Shown: one piece after another, positions 8,756 to 17,501 of the stretch
Numbering within the stretch: the first letter of the stretch is position 1
How the letters are laid out: the number at the start of each line of letters is the position of its first letter
NCBI RefSeq assembly: GCF_009906855.1
Contig: NZ_CP047650.1
Coordinates: 5,790,581-5,854,580, forward strand
Source: Xylophilus rhododendri
Lineage (GTDB): Bacteria > Pseudomonadota > Gammaproteobacteria > Burkholderiales > Burkholderiaceae_C
DNA: 64,000 bases
Direction of reading: 5' to 3'
Notes under the pieces: model-generated
Database searches by the model: none
Told to the model about the DNA's origin: nothing
The model's input: only the letters and a program-made list of their open reading frames with translations
Translations under genes and position numbers: made by a program

Positions 8756-10534
8756 TCAAGCCTGCACCAGGGGCTTGCCCGGGTTCTTCAGGTACTGGGT
8801 CTTGATGGCGTTGAGCGACCAGTAGGCCAGCGCGCCGACCAGGCCGGTCGGGTTGTAACCCATGTTCTGCGGGAACACGCTGGCACCCTGGACGAACACA
8901 TTGGGCACGTCCCAGCACTGCAGGTAGCGGTTGACGACGCTGGTCTTGGGGTTCTCGCCCATGATGGTGCCGCCGGTGGTGTGGGTGCTCTGGTAGGGGC
9001 GCGTGTCGTAGTGCGAGCCCTTCTTGCGGATGCCCACCCAGTATTTGTCCGGCTTCATTTCCTTGGCGATGCGTTCGACCTGCTCGCTGACGTACTTGAT
9101 CATGTTGAACTCGTTGTCGTGCCAGTCGAAGGTCATGCGCAGCAGGGGCTGGCCGAAGGAGTCCTTGTAGGTGGGATCCAGGTCGAGGTAGGTGTCCTGG
9201 TAGGGCATCACCGAGCCGGACATGCCGATGTTCAGGATGCGCTGGTAGCCCTCCTGCACGCCGGCCTTCCAGCCGCTGCCCCAGGTGGGGGTGCCGGGCT
9301 TGGCGGCGGCCTGGCCGATCGGGCGCCCGCCGGTGCGCGCGTGGCGGATCACCGCGCCGCCGATGAAGCCCAGCGGGCCGTGGTCGAACTGGTCGGCGTT
9401 GTAGTCGTCCATCGAGACGCCGGCCGCGCCCGCGCCGATGAAGGGGTTGAGGTAGGTGCCCTTGGGCATCAGCACGCTCACGCCGCCGTTCATCTGGTAG
9501 GCGTAGTTCTTGCCGACCACGCCTTCGCCGGTCTTCGGGTCGTAGGGCTTGCCGATGCCCGACAGCAGCATCAGGCGCACGTTGTGCATCTGGAAGGCGC
9601 ACAGGATGACCATGTCGGCCGGCTGCTCGCACTCGCGGCCTTGCGAGTCGATGTACAGCACGCCGGTGGCCATCTTGTTGTCCTTGTCCATCAGGACCTT
9701 GAGCACATGCGAGCGGGTGCGCAGCTCGAAGTTGGGCTTCTTCATGAGCACCGGCAGGATCGTCGTCTGCGGCGAAGCCTTCGAGTACATGTAGCAGCCG
9801 TAGTTTTCGCAGAAGCCGCAGAAGTTGCAGGGCCCCAGGCGCACGCCGTAGCTGTTGGTGAAGGGCTCCGAGGCGTTGGCGGCCGGCAGCGGGTAGGGGT
9901 TGAAGCCGGCGGCCTTGGCGGCGGTCTCCACCAGGCTCGCGCCGTAGTGGTTCTTCAGCGCGGGCGTGGGAAAGGGCTTCGTGCGATTGCCTTCCAGGGG
10001 GTTGCCGCCCGGCTGCTTGACACCGTTGAGCACGCCCGCGGTGCCGGACACGCCGGCCACGTATTCGAACTGCGAGTAGTAGGGCTCCAGCTCGTCGTAG
10101 GTGACGCCGTGGTCCTGCGGCGTCATGCCTTCTGGAATGAACTTCTTGCCGTAACGCTCGACGGTGCGGCTGTACACGCGCAGCTCTTCGGGCAGGTTGC
10201 GGTAGGTCATGCCGTTCCAGTGGAAGCCGGCGCCGCCGACGCCGTTGCCCAGCAGGAAGGAGCCGTGCTGGCGGTAGGGCAGCGCGGTGTCATCGGGCTT
10301 GTGGCGGATGGTCACGGTCTCGGACGACAGGTCCTGGAACAGCTTGCCGCGGATCGAGTAGGCCAGCTCGTCGATCACCTTGGGGTACTGGGCGTCGGTC
10401 GGCGTGTCCTGCATGGGACCGCGCTCCAGCGCCAGCACCTGCAGGCCTTCGGCGGTGAGTTCCTGCGCCATGATCGCGCCGGTCCAGCCGAAGCCGACCA
10501 GCACCACGTCCACTTTGTCTTTCTTGATCGCCAT
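8756..10534 (-). CDS. GMC family oxidoreductase, FAD catalytic subunit
   Basis: Catalytic FAD subunit (592 aa) of a three-subunit membrane dehydrogenase that oxidises a sugar, sugar acid or polyol in the periplasm. The N-terminal nucleotide-binding motif is DVVLVGFGWTGAIMAQEL. A cysteine-rich segment, CNFCGFCENYGC near residue 230, is a likely iron-sulfur site of the type known in FAD-glucose/fructose dehydrogenases. The C-terminal GMC_oxred_C part has THTTGGTIMGENP and the FAD-contacting QGASVFPQNMGYNPT. It has no export signal of its own and in this family travels with the Tat-tagged small subunit. Substrate could be gluconate, 2-ketogluconate, glucose or sorbitol. It starts 3 nt after the small subunit. 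Confidence 0.9.
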   Translation of the reverse strand: MAIKKDKVDVVLVGFGWTGAIMAQELTAEGLQVLALERGPMQDTPTDAQYPKVIDELAYSIRGKLFQDLSSETVTIRHKPDDTALPYRQHGSFLLGNGVGGAGFHWNGMTYRNLPEELRVYSRTVERYGKKFIPEGMTPQDHGVTYDELEPYYSQFEYVAGVSGTAGVLNGVKQPGGNPLEGNRTKPFPTPALKNHYGASLVETAAKAAGFNPYPLPAANASEPFTNSYGVRLGPCNFCGFCENYGCYMYSKASPQTTILPVLMKKPNFELRTRSHVLKVLMDKDNKMATGVLYIDSQGRECEQPADMVILCAFQMHNVRLMLLSGIGKPYDPKTGEGVVGKNYAYQMNGGVSVLMPKGTYLNPFIGAGAAGVSMDDYNADQFDHGPLGFIGGAVIRHARTGGRPIGQAAAKPGTPTWGSGWKAGVQEGYQRILNIGMSGSVMPYQDTYLDLDPTYKDSFGQPLLRMTFDWHDNEFNMIKYVSEQVERIAKEMKPDKYWVGIRKKGSHYDTRPYQSTHTTGGTIMGENPKTSVVNRYLQCWDVPNVFVQGASVFPQNMGYNPTGLVGALAYWSLNAIKTQYLKNPGKPLVQA

Positions 10535-10537
10535 GTC

Positions 10538-11283
10538 TTAAGCCCTCGCCCCGTTGATGGAAACAGGCCCGAAGGGATAGGGCTTGTTCGGCTGGTCGAT
10601 CCAGTCCATGAAGTCGGCGCGGGCGCCCGGAAAACCGATCAGCTTCCAGCCGACCATGCCCTTGTTGCCGCCGTAGATCGGGTCGGCGAAGAAGCCCTGG
10701 CGGGTGCCGGTCAGCAGATAGGTGAAGAACAGCTTGGTCGGCACGTTGGGCAGGTCGATCTTCTTGTCGTCCATCAGGTGCAGCACCTCTTCCTGCTGCG
10801 CCTTGTCCAGGGTGGCGAAGGTCTTGCCGCCGCGGTTCTGCCGGCACCAGGCGTCGCAGTCGGCGATGCCGTGGCGGAAGATGTCGCGCGGCGTCATGTT
10901 GTTCTGGTAGCCCATTTCCGGGACGGCATCCGGCTGGAACGGGCCCTGCATGTACCAGAGGCGGCCGTAGCCCCAGGGGGTTTCGAGCTGGCGGTCGATG
11001 AATTCCGGCACACCGGCTTCCAGCGCACCCGGGCCGAGGTCGTCGGCGGGGATGAGGTGGTCCACCACGGCATTGACGAAGGCCCACTCGCCGTCGTTGA
11101 GGTAGCTGGGGAATACTTGCCCGAACCCGCTTCGTGCGAAGCGGCCGATGCCGCGGCCGCCGGGGCCTTGGTGTCGCTGCAGGCGACCTGCGAGACCGCC
11201 GTGCCGGCGGCGATGCCGGTCGCGGGGACGACGGCGATGACACGGCGCAGGAATCCACGCCGCTGGTCGAGAGAGTCATTCAT
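10538..11283 (-). pseudogene. Gluconate 2-dehydrogenase subunit 3 family protein, frameshifted
   Basis: Small Tat-bearing chaperone/transport subunit of the GMC dehydrogenase. From ATG at 11283 (AAGGAG upstream) the frame reads MNDSLDQRRGFLRRVIAVV, a twin-arginine signal, through an Ala-rich linker to GSGKY. The conserved body (PSYLNDGEWAFVNAVVDHLI, then PADDLGPGALEAGVPEFIDR) is in another frame. The join fits one lost base near 11111-11116: family logic wants KYFPSYLND, but the codon for F lacks one T. The remainder is intact to the stop at 10538, giving about 248 aa if repaired. It may be a real mutation or a sequencing error; if real, export of the whole dehydrogenase would probably fail. 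Confidence 0.82.
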
Positions 11284-11614
11284 GGGGGCACTCCTTGTTG
11301 TGTCGGATCGACAAGGAGGTGACCCATGGGTCGCGATACCGGCGCGCGGACGGCGACCGTTCGAAGTCTGAAGGAACAGGGACAAGCCCCGTTCTCGCAG
11401 GCCTGCCAATGCAGGCCCGATGCCTTCGCCAGGTGCGCACCGGAGCGTCTCAAGTCCGCAAGGACCGGTCCGGCTCCGCCGACTTACTCAACACCACAAC
11501 CCAAGCGCACCCACACTGGCCGAACTCTGATTAGGGTCGCGATGATACGGACTCACGCAAAGTTACCGCTGACATCCGCTGCTTGGCCGAGAAGAATCAT
11601 CGGGTATACCCCGG
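11284..11614. other. Intergenic region without a recognised gene
   Basis: 331 nt between the small dehydrogenase subunit and glgC. On the plus strand a full Shine-Dalgarno (AAGGAGGTGA) stands 4 nt before an ATG at 11326, but the 112-codon frame that follows has no recognisable family, is Arg/Pro/Ser-rich like a shadow frame and runs into the end of glgC in antisense. A hairpin with 7-bp arms (GGCCTGC, loop CAAT, GCAGGCC) lies at 11400-11417 without a T-tract. The promoter of the dehydrogenase operon must be within this region, but no convincing -35/-10 pair was picked out. Confidence 0.4.
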
Positions 11615-12925
11615 CTATCCGGTGCTCGCGCCGCCCGCCAGCCGGGCCAGCATCTCGCGGGTGATCAACACGACGCCGCTGTCGGTGCGCTCGAAACGCT
11701 CGCTGTCCAGCGCCGCGTCCTCGCCCACCACCAGGCCCTCCGGGATCACGCAGGCCCGGTCGACCACCACCCTGGACAGCCGGGCGCCGCGGCCGACCTC
11801 CACGTCCGGCAGCAGCACCGCCTGCACGATCTGGCAGAAGGAATGGATACGCACGCCGGAGAAGAGCACCGAGTCCCGCACCGTCGAGCCCGACACGATG
11901 CAGCCGCCCGAGACGATGGTGTTGACCGTGGTGCCGTTGTTGCCGTCGCGGTCCACCACGAACTTGGCGGGCGGCAGCTGGCGTTGGTAGGTCCAGATCG
12001 GCCAGTCGGTGTCGTAGATGTCGAGTTCCGGGCTGAGGGATGCCAGGTCGAGGTTGGCGGCCCAGAAGGCGTCGATGGTGCCGACGTCTCGCCAGTAGGT
12101 GGCGGCGTCCGGGCCGCGGGCGCCGCGCGTCACGCAGGACAGGCTGAAGGGGTGGGCCAGCGCCCGGCCTTCCTTCACGGCGCGGGGGATGATGTCCTTG
12201 CCGAAGTCGTGCGAGGAGTCCGGATCCTGGGCGTCTTCCTCCAGCAGCTGGTAGAGGTATTTCGAGTCGAAGACATAGATGCCCATGCTGGCCAGCGCCA
12301 GGTCCGGATGGCCGGGCATGGCGGGCGGGTCGGCCGGTTTCTCCAGGAAGTCGGTGATGCGGCGGTCCGGGCCGGCCGCCATGACACCGAAGGCGGTCGC
12401 CTCCATGCGCGGCACCTCGATGCAGCCCACGGTGCAGCCCAGGCCGTGTTCTGCATGGTCCTTGACCATGATCGAGTAGTCCATCTTGTAGATGTGGTCC
12501 CCGGCCAGCACCACCACGTAGTCGTGTTTGGTGGAGCGGGTCTGGATGATGTCGAGGTTCTGGTAGACGGCATCCGCCGTGCCGCGGTACCAGTGGCCCT
12601 CGTCCACCCGCTGCTGGGCCGGCAGCACATCCACCATCTCGTTGAGTTCGGCGCGCAGGAAGCTCCAGCCGCGCTGCAGGTGGCGCATCAGCGAGTGCGA
12701 CTTGTACTGGGTGACGACGGCCATGCGCCGGATGCCCGAGTTCAGGCAGTTGGACAGCGCGAAGTCGATGATGCGGAACTTGCCGCCGAAGTACACCGCC
12801 GGCTTGGCGCGGCGGTCGGTGAGCTGCTTGAGCCGTGAGCCGCGGCCGCCGGCCAGCACCAGTGCGATGGTGCGGCGTACGAGCTGGTGCGCCTGCAGGG
12901 GGCGCTGGGGTGCGGGATCGTTCAT
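11615..12925 (-). CDS. glgC: Glucose-1-phosphate adenylyltransferase
   Basis: ADP-glucose pyrophosphorylase (436 aa), which makes ADP-glucose from ATP and glucose-1-phosphate as the committed step of glycogen synthesis. The N-terminal nucleotidyltransferase signature [20 protein letters not shown] is followed by [20 protein letters not shown], carrying the ATP-contacting and allosteric residues of the bacterial enzyme. The sugar-phosphate site appears in the segment [16 protein letters not shown] and the [12 protein letters not shown] motif. A left-handed beta-helix follows ([20 protein letters not shown]). Length is normal. It stands alone: no glgA, glgB or glgP lies in the window. A short 3' neighbour is the GMC dehydrogenase operon, not functionally linked. 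Confidence 0.96.
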   Translation of the reverse strand: MNDPAPQRPLQAHQLVRRTIALVLAGGRGSRLKQLTDRRAKPAVYFGGKFRIIDFALSNCLNSGIRRMAVVTQYKSHSLMRHLQRGWSFLRAELNEMVDVLPAQQRVDEGHWYRGTADAVYQNLDIIQTRSTKHDYVVVLAGDHIYKMDYSIMVKDHAEHGLGCTVGCIEVPRMEATAFGVMAAGPDRRITDFLEKPADPPAMPGHPDLALASMGIYVFDSKYLYQLLEEDAQDPDSSHDFGKDIIPRAVKEGRALAHPFSLSCVTRGARGPDAATYWRDVGTIDAFWAANLDLASLSPELDIYDTDWPIWTYQRQLPPAKFVVDRDGNNGTTVNTIVSGGCIVSGSTVRDSVLFSGVRIHSFCQIVQAVLLPDVEVGRGARLSRVVVDRACVIPEGLVVGEDAALDSERFERTDSGVVLITREMLARLAGGASTG

Positions 12926-13046
12926 GTGCCTCCGGTCTTCCTTTTTTATGACGGGCCTGGCGGCCGCGGAAGGGGGGCTTGGTCAGCCGCCCCAGCGGAT
13001 TCACTTTATCCGGGCTGGGGGGCTGTGTGTATCGGGATGGAACAGG

Positions 13047-13085
13047 GGCCGCGGCGAGCGCGGCCTGGCGGGGCATGGCCCCGCC
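13047..13085 (-). terminator. Two tandem hairpins after the Bug/lyase operon
   Basis: Just after the stop of the last Bug gene (13094) the minus strand carries two perfect hairpins: 13085-13067 (8-bp arms GGCGGGGC/GCCCCGCC, 3-nt loop) and 13065-13047 (7-bp arms GGCCGCG/CGCGGCC, 5-nt loop). There is no long T-run, so this is a probable rather than certain terminator. Confidence 0.55.
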
Positions 13086-13093
13086 GGAGCGGA

Positions 13094-14056
13094 TCAATCC
13101 AGCGGGTACTTCGCGGCGCGGGCCGACAGCAAGGCGTCGTCCCGCGCGATCTGGGCCAGGAATTCGGCCGGGGTGCTGAACCGCGGCTCGCCGCCCGCCA
13201 GCGCGATGGCGTCCTGCACGTCCTCGAACCTGCCGCTTTCCTTCACCGCCTGGGCCAGGGCGGAGGTGATGCGCTGCGGCGTGCCCTTGGGTGCGAACAG
13301 GCCGTACCAGGTCACCGAATAGGCATGGGCCCAGCCGGCTTCGGTGCTGGTCGGCACATCGGGCAGGGCGGCGGCGCGCTGGTCGCCGTTGGTCGCCACG
13401 ATGCGCAGCTGCCCGCTCTTGTGCAGCGGCAGGGCAGCCGTCAGGCCGGTGAAGGCCATGGTGAGGTTGCCGGAGACCAGGTCGCTGATGATCGGGCTGG
13501 TGCCCTTGTAGTTGACGATGGCCAGGTCGTGCAGGCCATAAGAGTCGGCGAACAGGCGGGCGCGCAGCTTGGAGCTGTTCTCGCCGGAGCCCGCCGAGCA
13601 GGCGGCGCCCGGCTTGCGGCAGTAGGCGGCGAGTTCGGCCAGGCTGTGGATCGGCAGCTTGCCGGTCACGACCACGGCCGTCGGCGACATCGACAGCGCC
13701 GACACCGGCTCCAGCCGCGCCACCGGGTTCACGCCCTTGAGGCTGCTCTGGTATTTCATGAGCAGCAGCGAGGGAACCTGCAGCAGCAGGGTCTGGCCAT
13801 CGGGGCGGGCATCCATCACACGGCGGGTGCCGATCAGGCCGTCGGCACCGCCGATGTTCTCCACCAGCACCGGCTGGCCCCAGGCTTCGGAGAGCCGCCG
13901 CGCAACCGCCCGCGCGGTGGCATCGGTGCCGCCGCCGGGCGCATAAGGCACCACGATGGTCACGGGGCGGGAGGGCTTCCAGCCTTGCGCGGCCTGCTGG
14001 GCGTGGGCCGATGGCAGGGCCAGCAGGGCGGGAATCAGCAACAGAGCGGTCTTCAT
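13094..14056 (-). CDS. Bug family tripartite tricarboxylate transporter substrate-binding protein
   Basis: Periplasmic receptor of the Bug/TctC family (320 aa). The start at 14056 gives a Sec signal (MKTALLLIPALLALPSAHA); an in-frame upstream ATG would lie inside the preceding gene and spoil the signal peptide. The family marks are RPVTIVVPYAPGGGTDATAR near the mature N-terminus, VLVENIGGADGLIG and WYGLFAPKGTP. Bug proteins bind carboxylates such as dicarboxylates, citrate or aromatic acids with two water-bridged contacts in a venus-flytrap cleft. It is the last of three Bug genes in this operon, overlapping the previous one by 4 nt. No TctA/TctB membrane subunits are nearby. Confidence 0.92.
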   Translation of the reverse strand: MKTALLLIPALLALPSAHAQQAAQGWKPSRPVTIVVPYAPGGGTDATARAVARRLSEAWGQPVLVENIGGADGLIGTRRVMDARPDGQTLLLQVPSLLLMKYQSSLKGVNPVARLEPVSALSMSPTAVVVTGKLPIHSLAELAAYCRKPGAACSAGSGENSSKLRARLFADSYGLHDLAIVNYKGTSPIISDLVSGNLTMAFTGLTAALPLHKSGQLRIVATNGDQRAAALPDVPTSTEAGWAHAYSVTWYGLFAPKGTPQRITSALAQAVKESGRFEDVQDAIALAGGEPRFSTPAEFLAQIARDDALLSARAAKYPLD

Positions 14057-15024
14057 TCGGGTTTCACTCCAGCGGCAGCCGCCGCGCGGCCCCATTTGGC
14101 GATCTCGGACGGCATGAACTGGCGCATCTGCGCCACCGACAGGCGTTGCGGCTCGCTGCCGCCGGCGCGGATCGGCGCCATCAGCGCGTCCTGCCGGGTG
14201 GCGGCCTGCATTGCGGCGTTGAGCTTCTCGACGATGGCGGGCGGCGTGGCGGCCGGCGCGAACATCGCGGTCCAGGCGGCCACCTCGAAGCCGGCAAAGC
14301 CCTGCTCGGCCACCGTCGGCACTTCAGGCAGGCCGGAGAAACGCTCCTTGCTGGAGACCGCCAGCACACGCACCTTGCCGCTCCTGATGAGCGGCATCAG
14401 CACCGCGCCGGCGTCGAACATGGCCTGCACATCGCCCGCCAGCAGGCCGGTGACGGCGGCGGGCGAGCCCTTGTAGGGCACATGCAGGGCGTCCATGCCG
14501 GTGTCCGACTTGAGGATTTCCATGGCCAGGTGGGCGGTGATGCCCGCGCCGCCGGATCCGTAGCTGAGCTTGCCCGGGTGCGCCTTGCTGTAGGCCACCA
14601 GTTCGGCCAGGGACTTCACCGGCAGGGCATTGTTGACCACCAGGTAGGAGCGTCCGGTCGCGCCCATGCCGATGGGGGTGAAGTCCTTCAGCGTGTCGTA
14701 GGGCAGCCGGGCATAGAGCGCGGGGTTGATCGCCATCTGGCCCGAGGTGCCGAACAGCAGGGTGTAGCCGTCTGCCTCGGCCGCCTTCACGGTCTGCGCG
14801 CCCAGGATGCCGTTGGCGCCGGGCTTGTTATCGACGAAGACGGCCTGGCCCAGCGACTGCTGCAGGGCGGCGGCGAAGGCGCGGGCCGTCACGTCCACCG
14901 TCTGCCCCGGCGGGTAGCCGACGACGATGCGGATCTGGCGTTGCGGGTAGGCGGAATCCGGCTGGGCCAGGGCCGGGCGCCGCGCCAGCAGGCTGGTCAT
15001 GGCGCTGGCGGAGGCGAGCTGCAA
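14053..15024 (-). CDS. Bug family substrate-binding protein, N-terminus possibly frameshifted
   Basis: Bug/TctC receptor, second of three in the operon. Body marks: RQIRIVVGYPPGQTVDVTAR, VFVDNKPGANGILGAQTVKA, DGYTLLFGTSG, and HVPYKGSPAAVTGLLAGD. The open frame has only a TTG (15024) or a late ATG (15000) as start and lacks a normal signal. An ATG at 15065, 15 nt after the preceding stop, begins MTRDKPLLP in another frame; adding one C to the C-run at 15042-15039 would join it to RRRLLLQLASA, a proper Tat/Sec-like leader ending PALAQ. So the true gene is probably 14053..15065 with a one-base loss, either real or a sequencing error. Confidence 0.85.
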   Translation of the reverse strand: MQLASASAMTSLLARRPALAQPDSAYPQRQIRIVVGYPPGQTVDVTARAFAAALQQSLGQAVFVDNKPGANGILGAQTVKAAEADGYTLLFGTSGQMAINPALYARLPYDTLKDFTPIGMGATGRSYLVVNNALPVKSLAELVAYSKAHPGKLSYGSGGAGITAHLAMEILKSDTGMDALHVPYKGSPAAVTGLLAGDVQAMFDAGAVLMPLIRSGKVRVLAVSSKERFSGLPEVPTVAEQGFAGFEVAAWTAMFAPAATPPAIVEKLNAAMQAATRQDALMAPIRAGGSEPQRLSVAQMRQFMPSEIAKWGRAAAAAGVKPE

Positions 15025-15080
15025 CAGCAGGCGGCGGCGGGGAGGAGGGGCTTGTCTCGTGTCATGTTCTTAGGGGCGTT

Positions 15081-16064
15081 TCAGTTCTCGGGCTGCAGGT
15101 TCTCGCTGCGCACCACCTCTTGCCAGCGCTTGAGTTCGGCGAGATAGAACTGCTGCGCCGTCGCGGGCGAGGCCGGATCGGCTTCGAGTCCCAGGGTGCG
15201 CAGCTGCTGTTTCAGGCGCTCGTCCGCCAGGGCGCCGCGCAGCGCCTCGGACAGCCGCGCGGTCACTTCGGCGGGCAGGCCGGCCGGCCCGCCCAGGCCG
15301 TACCAGCTGACGACTTCGTAGCCCTTGACGGTCTCCGAGGCGGCCGGCACGCCTTGGGCCAGCCCGGTGCGCGAGGCCGTGGTCACCGCAAGCAGGTTGG
15401 CCCTGGCGGCGATCGGCGCGACCGAGGGCGGCGTGCCGAACTGGATGTCGAGCTGGCCACCCATCAGGGCCGCGGCGGTCTCGCTGCCGCCCTTGTAGGG
15501 GATGTGGGTCAGCCGGATGCCGGCATCGCGCTGCAGCACCAGGGCGGCGAGATGCGGCGTGGTGCCGATGCCGCCCGCGCCGTAGTTGAGTTTGCCGGGC
15601 TCCTTGCGCGCCGCCTCGATGAGCTGCGCCAGGCTGGTGATGCCGGAAGTCTTGGGCACCGCGATCAGCATCGGGCCGCGCGCCACCATGCCGACCATCT
15701 GGAAGTCGGTGGCCGGCTTGTACGACAGCTGCTTGTACATCGCCGGCGAGATGGTGTTGGTGGAGGTCAGCAGCATCAGGGTGTAGCCGTCGGGCGCCGA
15801 CCGGGCGAGCAGGCTCGCGGCCAGGGTGGTACCCGCGCCGGCGCGGTTCTCCACCACCACCGGCTGGCCCAGGCTGCGGCCCATGGCCTCGGCCAGCACC
15901 CGGGCCACGCCGTCGGCGCCGCCGCCGGCGGTGAAGCCGACCAGCAGCTTGAGCGGGCGTTCCGGGAAGGCGCCCGCCTGGGCGGCGGGGCAGAGCAGGG
16001 ACGCCGCCATTGCCGCCGCGAGCACTGGCAGCAGGCGGCGCCTGATCGCTTGGGGAAATCTCAT
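15081..16064 (-). CDS. Bug family tripartite tricarboxylate transporter substrate-binding protein
   Basis: Bug/TctC receptor of 327 aa, first of three in the operon. It has a cleavable leader (MRFPQAIRRRLLPVLAAAMA, ending AAQA) and the family segments RPLKLLVGFTAGGGADGVAR, VVVENRAGAGTTLAASLLAR, DGYTLMLLTSTNT and HIPYKGGSETAAALMGGQ. The ATG at 16064 overlaps the stop of the MmgE/PrpD gene by 4 nt. The three receptors of this operon are clearly different from one another, so they more likely extend the range of imported acids than arise from a very recent duplication. Ligand unknown, probably the di- or tricarboxylate that the operon degrades. Confidence 0.92.
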   Translation of the reverse strand: MRFPQAIRRRLLPVLAAAMAASLLCPAAQAGAFPERPLKLLVGFTAGGGADGVARVLAEAMGRSLGQPVVVENRAGAGTTLAASLLARSAPDGYTLMLLTSTNTISPAMYKQLSYKPATDFQMVGMVARGPMLIAVPKTSGITSLAQLIEAARKEPGKLNYGAGGIGTTPHLAALVLQRDAGIRLTHIPYKGGSETAAALMGGQLDIQFGTPPSVAPIAARANLLAVTTASRTGLAQGVPAASETVKGYEVVSWYGLGGPAGLPAEVTARLSEALRGALADERLKQQLRTLGLEADPASPATAQQFYLAELKRWQEVVRSENLQPEN

Positions 16065-17494
16065 GGTGTGTCTCCGCTGATGGCCAGTTGCTGAAGTTCA
16101 TGGACCAGCGCGGCGGCGTCGCCGCCATCGCCTGCGTGGTCGCTCAGTTGGAGGCAGCGCCGCAGCAGCGCCTGGCCCGAGCCGGCGCAGCGTCCCCAGC
16201 GCAGGCAGTCGTCGAGCTTGGCGGCCAGTTCGCTGTCGCTGGCGGGTTTCTGCGAGGAACCGTGCAGGGTGTCCACCCGGATCCGCAGGGTGCGGCCGTC
16301 GTGCAGGCGCAGTTCGAGTTCGGCCCATCGCGGCGATACCGGGCCTGGCGCCTCGTCGGTTTCGACTCGGGAGAAGAAGGCCTGCACCTCGGGGCGCTGC
16401 ACGGCCGCGTCGGTGAAGCTGGTGAGGCGCACCGCGCCGTCGGCCAGGCCCGCGGCCATGGCGTACTGCATGCTGAACTTGCCCTCCAGGCCGCTGCGCG
16501 GATGCGGATGCACCAGCGGCACCAGTGCGCCGCGGCTGGTGCGCACCTGCATCCAGGCCACCTCGGCCAGCCCGATGCCATGCTGCTCGCGCAATGCCAG
16601 CAGGCCGTCGAGCGCGCGGTGGGTGGCGTAGCACATGGGATATTGCTTCACGTCCAGGCCGGCGCGGCTGAGTTCGAGGGGCGCGCAGCCGATGTCCGCC
16701 AGCATCCCCGCGGCGTCTTCGCCGTGGGCGTACAGCGCCACGTAGCCATGGGGGCCGTCCAGCGCATGCGGGCCCGCCTCGAAGCCGGCTTCCGCCAGGC
16801 AGGCGGCACGCACCCCGGCGGCGTTGGCATGGCCGGCCTGGAAACTCTTGGCTTCGGTGCCTACGTTCTCCCGCGTGCCGGCCGCCTGGGCCACGGCCAG
16901 GCCGATGGCGTGGCCGATACGCACGGCATCCAGACCCAGCAGATGGCCGCAAGCCACCGCCGCACCCAGCGCGCCGATGCTGGCGGTGGAATGCCAGCCA
17001 CGGGCGTAGTGCTCCACCGCGATGCCGCGCGCGAGCTTGCAGATCACCTCCATGCCCACGGCGAAGGCCGGCGCCAGTCGCGCGGCCGGCAGCCCGCGCG
17101 ATTCGGCCAGCGCCAGCAGGGCCGGCCAGAGCACGATGCTGGGATGGCCGCGCAGCGGCGGGGTGACATCGTCGTAGTCCAGCACATGGCCGGCGATGCC
17201 GTTCCACCAGGCGGCGATTTCCGGCGCGGCGCGTTCCGTGCGGCCCCAGAGGCTGGCGGCGGGCGGGGGCGATGTGGGCGGCAGCAGCAGGCCGGCGGCG
17301 CGCAGGTAGTCGAGCGCGGCCAGCGCGGCATGTTCGTGCCGGCCGCCGAGCGCCACGCCGAAGCTGTCGGCCAGCGAGCGGGCGCAGAGGCTCCGCTCGT
17401 TTTCGTTCAGCCGCCCGGCGTCGAAGTCGCAGGCGAAAGCGGCGATCAGCTGAGCGGCGCTGGCAGGCGCCAGATGGGGGTCGGGTGCGTTCAT
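16061..17494 (-). CDS. MmgE/PrpD family protein (carboxylate dehydratase-like)
   Basis: Member of the MmgE/PrpD family (477 aa), which includes 2-methylcitrate dehydratase PrpD and cis-aconitate decarboxylase. Seen: the helical-domain segments ERSLCARSLADSFGVALGG and HVLDYDDVTPPLRGHPSIV (the DYDD-like active-site region), then GWHSTASIGALGAAVACGHL and GLDVKQYPMCYATHRALDGL with the conserved K-x-YP-C-x-x-x-H pattern. ATG at 17494 is chosen over an upstream frame start at 17536 because the latter lies inside the PrpF-like gene. It starts 7 nt after that gene. A role in dehydrating or isomerising the acid handled by this operon is inferred from family and context. Confidence 0.88.
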   Translation of the reverse strand: MNAPDPHLAPASAAQLIAAFACDFDAGRLNENERSLCARSLADSFGVALGGRHEHAALAALDYLRAAGLLLPPTSPPPAASLWGRTERAAPEIAAWWNGIAGHVLDYDDVTPPLRGHPSIVLWPALLALAESRGLPAARLAPAFAVGMEVICKLARGIAVEHYARGWHSTASIGALGAAVACGHLLGLDAVRIGHAIGLAVAQAAGTRENVGTEAKSFQAGHANAAGVRAACLAEAGFEAGPHALDGPHGYVALYAHGEDAAGMLADIGCAPLELSRAGLDVKQYPMCYATHRALDGLLALREQHGIGLAEVAWMQVRTSRGALVPLVHPHPRSGLEGKFSMQYAMAAGLADGAVRLTSFTDAAVQRPEVQAFFSRVETDEAPGPVSPRWAELELRLHDGRTLRIRVDTLHGSSQKPASDSELAAKLDDCLRWGRCAGSGQALLRRCLQLSDHAGDGGDAAALVHELQQLAISGDTP

Positions 17495-17501
17495 GCCGGC
17501 C

